Part shown: piece after piece, positions 8,101 through 9,257 of the stretch
Position numbering within the stretch: the first letter of the stretch is position 1
Layout of the letters: each line of letters opens with the position of its first letter
Assembly (NCBI GenBank): GCA_020216745.1
Contig: JAIWNQ010000293.1
Location: 1-9,257, forward strand
Length of the DNA: 9,257 nucleotides
From: Candidatus Hydrogenedens sp.
GTDB lineage: Bacteria; Hydrogenedentota; Hydrogenedentia; Hydrogenedentales; Hydrogenedentaceae
Direction of reading: 5' to 3'
Made by a program: the position numbers and the translations under genes
Notes under the pieces: generated by a model
Seen by the model: only the letters and a program-made list of their open reading frames with translations
What the model was told of the DNA's origin: nothing
Database searches by the model: none

Positions 8101-9257
8101 GAAGGTGTTGTTGAAGGTATGCCGGAAGGGGTTATAGAAGGAGTTCCTGAGGGGGTAGTGGAAGGAATACCTGAAGGTATTGTTGAAGGACAACCAGAAG
8201 GGGTTATAGATGCTCTAATTATTTCGCAAGAGGTAAGTGGTCCCGGAGTCATTTCTTATGAGGTTGATAATTATTATATTCCGGGTAGTAACACAACTGT
8301 GAAAATCACAATTAATAAGAACATAGAAGAGATAATAACAGCGTTAGGGTTGACATGTATTTTGCCAGCGGGATGGCAATATCAAGGAGGTAATAATCAG
8401 CCTCCAATAGGACCGGATGCAGGTACAGTATCTGATGGAGTTAATCCATTAGAGTTTGTTTGGATATATGTGCCGCCATTCCCATTAATTTTAGAATTTA
8501 ACGTGGGTATACCTTCTGGAGCAGAAGGTCCTTGTTCAATACAGACACAGGGTTTGTATCGCACATTTTCAAGTGGTCAGCTTTATACGAATATTGCGAA
8601 AACAGATTTTGCGGGTGCAATTGTGCCAGAAGGCACACCTGAGGGCGTAATAGAAGGAGTAGTCGAAGGTACTCCAGAAGGAGTTGTGGAAGGCACACCC
8701 GAAGGGATAGTTGAAGGTACCCCCGAAGGTGTTGTTGAAGGTATTCCGGAAGGGGTTATAGAAGGAGTTCCTGAGGGGGTAGTGGAAGGTATACCCGAAG
8801 GAGTTGTTGAAGGACAACCTGAAGGACAGCAATTGCCGTACAATGTACGTGGTAAGGTAATAAATAGCATAAGCAAGAAGCCTATTCCAGGTGTATTAGT
8901 AGAGATTAGTATAGCAGATAAGGCAAGTACAGAGCCTGTGTTAACAGATGCAAATGGTAATTTTGAATTTCCTGATTTAGGGACATTACAACCTCCTTAT
9001 CTATTACAATTTACGAAGCGTAAATATAAGCCTAAGATGGTTCAGCCGGTCAATAGTGGTGAGAATATTACAGTAGAGTTAGAACCGGGAAATATTCAGA
9101 AACCGGTAAAACCGAGGGTGTATAGTGGGCCACGTAGTGTCCGAGTTGGTTGGGATGCAAATCCTGAGTATAACATTGCAGGGTATAATGTGTACCGTCG
9201 GACAGTCGATGCGAATGGGAATGCATTAACGGCTTGGACGCGTCTGAACAATCCAGG
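5152..9257 (+). CDS. Giant secreted mosaic protein with cohesin-like, dockerin, FN3 and PASTA domains (partial, open at right edge)
   Basis: An unbroken frame of 1368 codons runs off the window. AAAGGAG lies 6 bases before the ATG. Residues 1-35 are a signal peptide ending AEA. Residues 39-125 are a carboxypeptidase-regulatory-like/Cna-B-like fold; about 129-223 FN3 (SVRITWDANPEYNIAGYNIY); about 225-375 a cohesin-like sandwich; 394-452 a type I dockerin with both calcium loops (D395, N397, D399, D406; D429, N431, D433, D440); about 458-625 a second cohesin-like domain (GFEFVLNYDPEFAEI). Residues 636-670 are an EG-rich linker; 676-741 and 742-813 two PASTA domains. Residues 818-950 and 1022-1158 are two copies of a beta-sandwich module (ALGLTC..LPAGWQYQGG), each followed by a PEGVVEG array. 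At residue 1232 the N-terminal architecture restarts. It is probably an extracellular or cell-surface scaffold or adhesin; function and anchoring are not visible. Domain borders are by eye. Confidence 0.88.
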   Translation, partial: MSKIQGNGKFYFQKACVILLMVSAVVFTLAMRAEAVNSVRGQVVNAVSGKPIAGVTVEISIADVKQSTEPVLTDENGRFEFPDLGDLQPPYRLDFTKRKYKAKTIQPVDSGADLSVQLEPGNIQRPFKPLVFSGPRSVRITWDANPEYNIAGYNIYRKSGTNNVWERLNNPNSKPYEGYMKELEYVDEQIQVGVMYQYAIQAVSDVDRYTGLSDASDWVQGEYLTVFFPEKVTYKEENLYLWEKDPQNPQEWQIRIPVCSKSVYDVSATSIQIDSELPGGLIIDPKSITVEPSGITAGMMMGANAIVNENKINVRIAAAGVEAESLYGSGILFNIIAKPNRSLIDECGLLHLIPDDGGGNGVRLYDVISDMTSPIKELLLRDGQLCVTGSCVHGDANNDGIVDEQDARYVLAYWVKKVQGNNCFPGSADINLDGLVDSADSSLILRWLEGKSITPPKIKADVKSTGDYIAGLKMLADGGSMSAQAQLASLQKENVGVKVWFRGTLEGSAGSDKWIAIVADEVSNAAGFEFVLNYDPEFAEIKQIKPVTAANIWRWDYAVYQTETGSTSARITGASDENLGITGEVELVKVKFKIKRTGKGDIKFVQVQIHDKYGHTPRFDDPLAPKILDPEPVEVEGEGEPTEGEGIIEGAIEGVPEGFPEGVVEGEGEGSIENVSVPNVIGKPVEEASGIIQEASLSVGAIIGICTNDFPPGTVVDQIPSGENTVEIGTIVDLLISCGPCVTIPDVVNLNVDMAEQEILGAGLRVGEIIEVCNDNAPAGLVMAQEPAAIEYSCIGINTEEVSVDLWVSSGPCTVNELTITQEVTGAGVIGNNYIPGNNATVRVTFNNETGSLIYALGLTCVLPAGWQYQGGDNQPPIAPAVGTVSDGVNPLEFVWIYVPSFPLILEFNVSIPSGAEGPCSIQTQGLYRTFSSGQLYTNIATTDFAGAIVQEGTPEGVIEGAVEGPPEGVVEGTPEGVVEGTPEGVVEGMPEGVIEGVPEGVVEGIPEGIVEGQPEGVIDALIISQEVSGPGVISYEVDNYYIPGSNTTVKITINKNIEEIITALGLTCILPAGWQYQGGNNQPPIGPDAGTVSDGVNPLEFVWIYVPPFPLILEFNVGIPSGAEGPCSIQTQGLYRTFSSGQLYTNIAKTDFAGAIVPEGTPEGVIEGVVEGTPEGVVEGTPEGIVEGTPEGVVEGIPEGVIEGVPEGVVEGIPEGVVEGQPEGQQLPYNVRGKVINSISKKPIPGVLVEISIADKASTEPVLTDANGNFEFPDLGTLQPPYLLQFTKRKYKPKMVQPVNSGENITVELEPGNIQKPVKPRVYSGPRSVRVGWDANPEYNIAGYNVYRRTVDANGNALTAWTRLNNP
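5266..5664 (+). repeat. First copy of the carboxypeptidase-regulatory-like/FN3 unit (repeated at 8845-9257)
   Basis: Residues 39-171 (VRGQVVNAVSGKPIAGVTVE onward to RLNNP) recur at residues 1232-1368 with the same order of motifs, including STEPVLTD, FEFPDLG, LQPPY, FTKRKYK, LEPGNIQ and SGPRSVR. The offset between starts is 3579 bp. The copies are clearly homologous but diverged, so the duplication is older than the 0.6-kb one nearby. Confidence 0.9.
6220..6227 (+). other. Run of eight G within the secreted-protein gene
   Basis: An uninterrupted G8 tract encodes part of DDGGGN in the first cohesin-like region (residues about 355-360). Such tracts are prone to slipped-strand changes, and gain or loss of one G would truncate the protein. 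The frame is open in this sequence. Confidence 0.6.
7057..7161 (+). repeat. Glutamate-glycine-rich linker coding repeat
   Basis: Residues 636-670 are built from EGE, EGAIEGVPEG and similar short units between the second cohesin-like domain and the first PASTA domain. It is less regular than the two later arrays and reads as a flexible acidic spacer. Confidence 0.8.
7603..8214 (+). repeat. Tandem module copy 1 (beta-sandwich domain plus PEG array)
   Basis: This is the first of two adjacent copies of a unit coding for a roughly 130-residue beta-sandwich plus an acidic octapeptide array. The second copy follows immediately at 8215. From GCGTTAGGG at 7717 onward (partner 8341, offset 624 bp) the two are nearly identical in DNA. 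The first roughly 110 bp are clearly diverged, and copy 2 has four extra codons. Confidence 0.92.
8005..8205 (+). repeat. Octapeptide PEGVVEGT array, first copy
   Basis: Residues 952-1018 are a 24-bp-period array of the form (T/M/V/I/Q)PEGVVEG, with valine/isoleucine swaps and one short unit (AVEG). It is acidic and likely extended, linking the two beta-sandwich modules. Confidence 0.9.
8215..8838 (+). repeat. Tandem module copy 2 (beta-sandwich domain plus PEG array)
   Basis: This is the second copy of the unit at 7603-8214. The proteins share LPAGWQYQGG, GTVSDGVNPLEFVWIYVP, IPSGAEGPCSIQTQGLYRTF and SSGQLYTNIA. The domain type resembles one common in dockerin-bearing secreted proteins of Hydrogenedentota-like bacteria; I have no name for it. 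Confidence 0.92.
8629..8826 (+). repeat. Octapeptide PEGVVEGT array, second copy
   Basis: Residues 1160-1225 repeat the first array almost base for base with a few substitutions (for example PPEG to TPEG and MPEG to IPEG). The array length is conserved. It ends in QPEGQQLPYN just before the restart of the N-terminal architecture. Confidence 0.9.
8845..9257 (+). repeat. Second, truncated copy of the carboxypeptidase-regulatory-like/FN3 unit
   Basis: Residues 1232-1368 repeat residues 39-171, in the same frame and without any stop, start or signal peptide between. One residue is missing in the first loop (ADK-AS against ADVKQS) and several are inserted in the FN3 loop before WTRLNNP. The copy is cut by the window end. 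Confidence 0.9.

Noticed and set aside
7758..8876. Minus-strand open frames rich in TPSGVPS or in Leu/Pro
   Set aside because: They come in pairs offset by 624 bp and mirror the plus-strand PEGVVEG arrays and sandwich modules. No ribosome sites; they are antisense shadows.

Overview
The window holds four protein-coding genes, two of them cut by the window edges. No RNA genes, insertion sequences or CRISPR arrays were seen. The DNA is AT-rich. The gene content is a Tat-exported Gfo/Idh/MocA oxidoreductase plus a giant secreted protein with cohesin-like, dockerin, FN3 and PASTA modules joined by glutamate-glycine linkers. This resembles uncultured bacteria of the Planctomycetota / Hydrogenedentota / Sumerlaeota kind. 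That placement is inference from gene style, not proof.

Layout. Positions 1-1651 (minus strand) form one uninterrupted reading frame that runs off the left edge. It starts as the N-terminal region of a type III-like site-specific DNA methyltransferase. It then passes through ten exact 30-bp repeats (464-763), enters a DUF559 (Vsr-like, PD-(D/E)XK) endonuclease domain, and leaves the window through 33-bp repeats (1-111). Both repeat arrays share the palindromic core CCCCTCT-N3-AGAGGGG, and they lie in opposite orientation on either side of the endonuclease. The whole looks like a repeat-armed endonuclease cassette inserted in frame into a methyltransferase gene. This is the most unusual thing in the window.

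Positions 1852-3264 (minus) encode a complete MATE-family multidrug/sodium antiporter. A 245-bp divergent spacer separates it from 3510-4757 (plus), a Tat-targeted Gfo/Idh/MocA oxidoreductase followed by a hairpin terminator.

A roughly 390-bp AT-rich spacer (4758-5151) carries that terminator, a perfect palindrome and a near-consensus sigma-70 promoter (TTGACA, 17 bp, TAAAAT). It drives the last gene, 5152-9257 (plus), which is open at the right edge. This encodes a secreted mosaic protein: signal peptide, carboxypeptidase-regulatory-like domain, FN3, cohesin-like, dockerin, second cohesin-like, EG linker, two PASTA domains, and two near-identical copies of a beta-sandwich module each followed by a PEGVVEG-type octapeptide array. 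The N-terminal architecture then begins again at 8845 in the same frame. The four genes do not form an obvious pathway.
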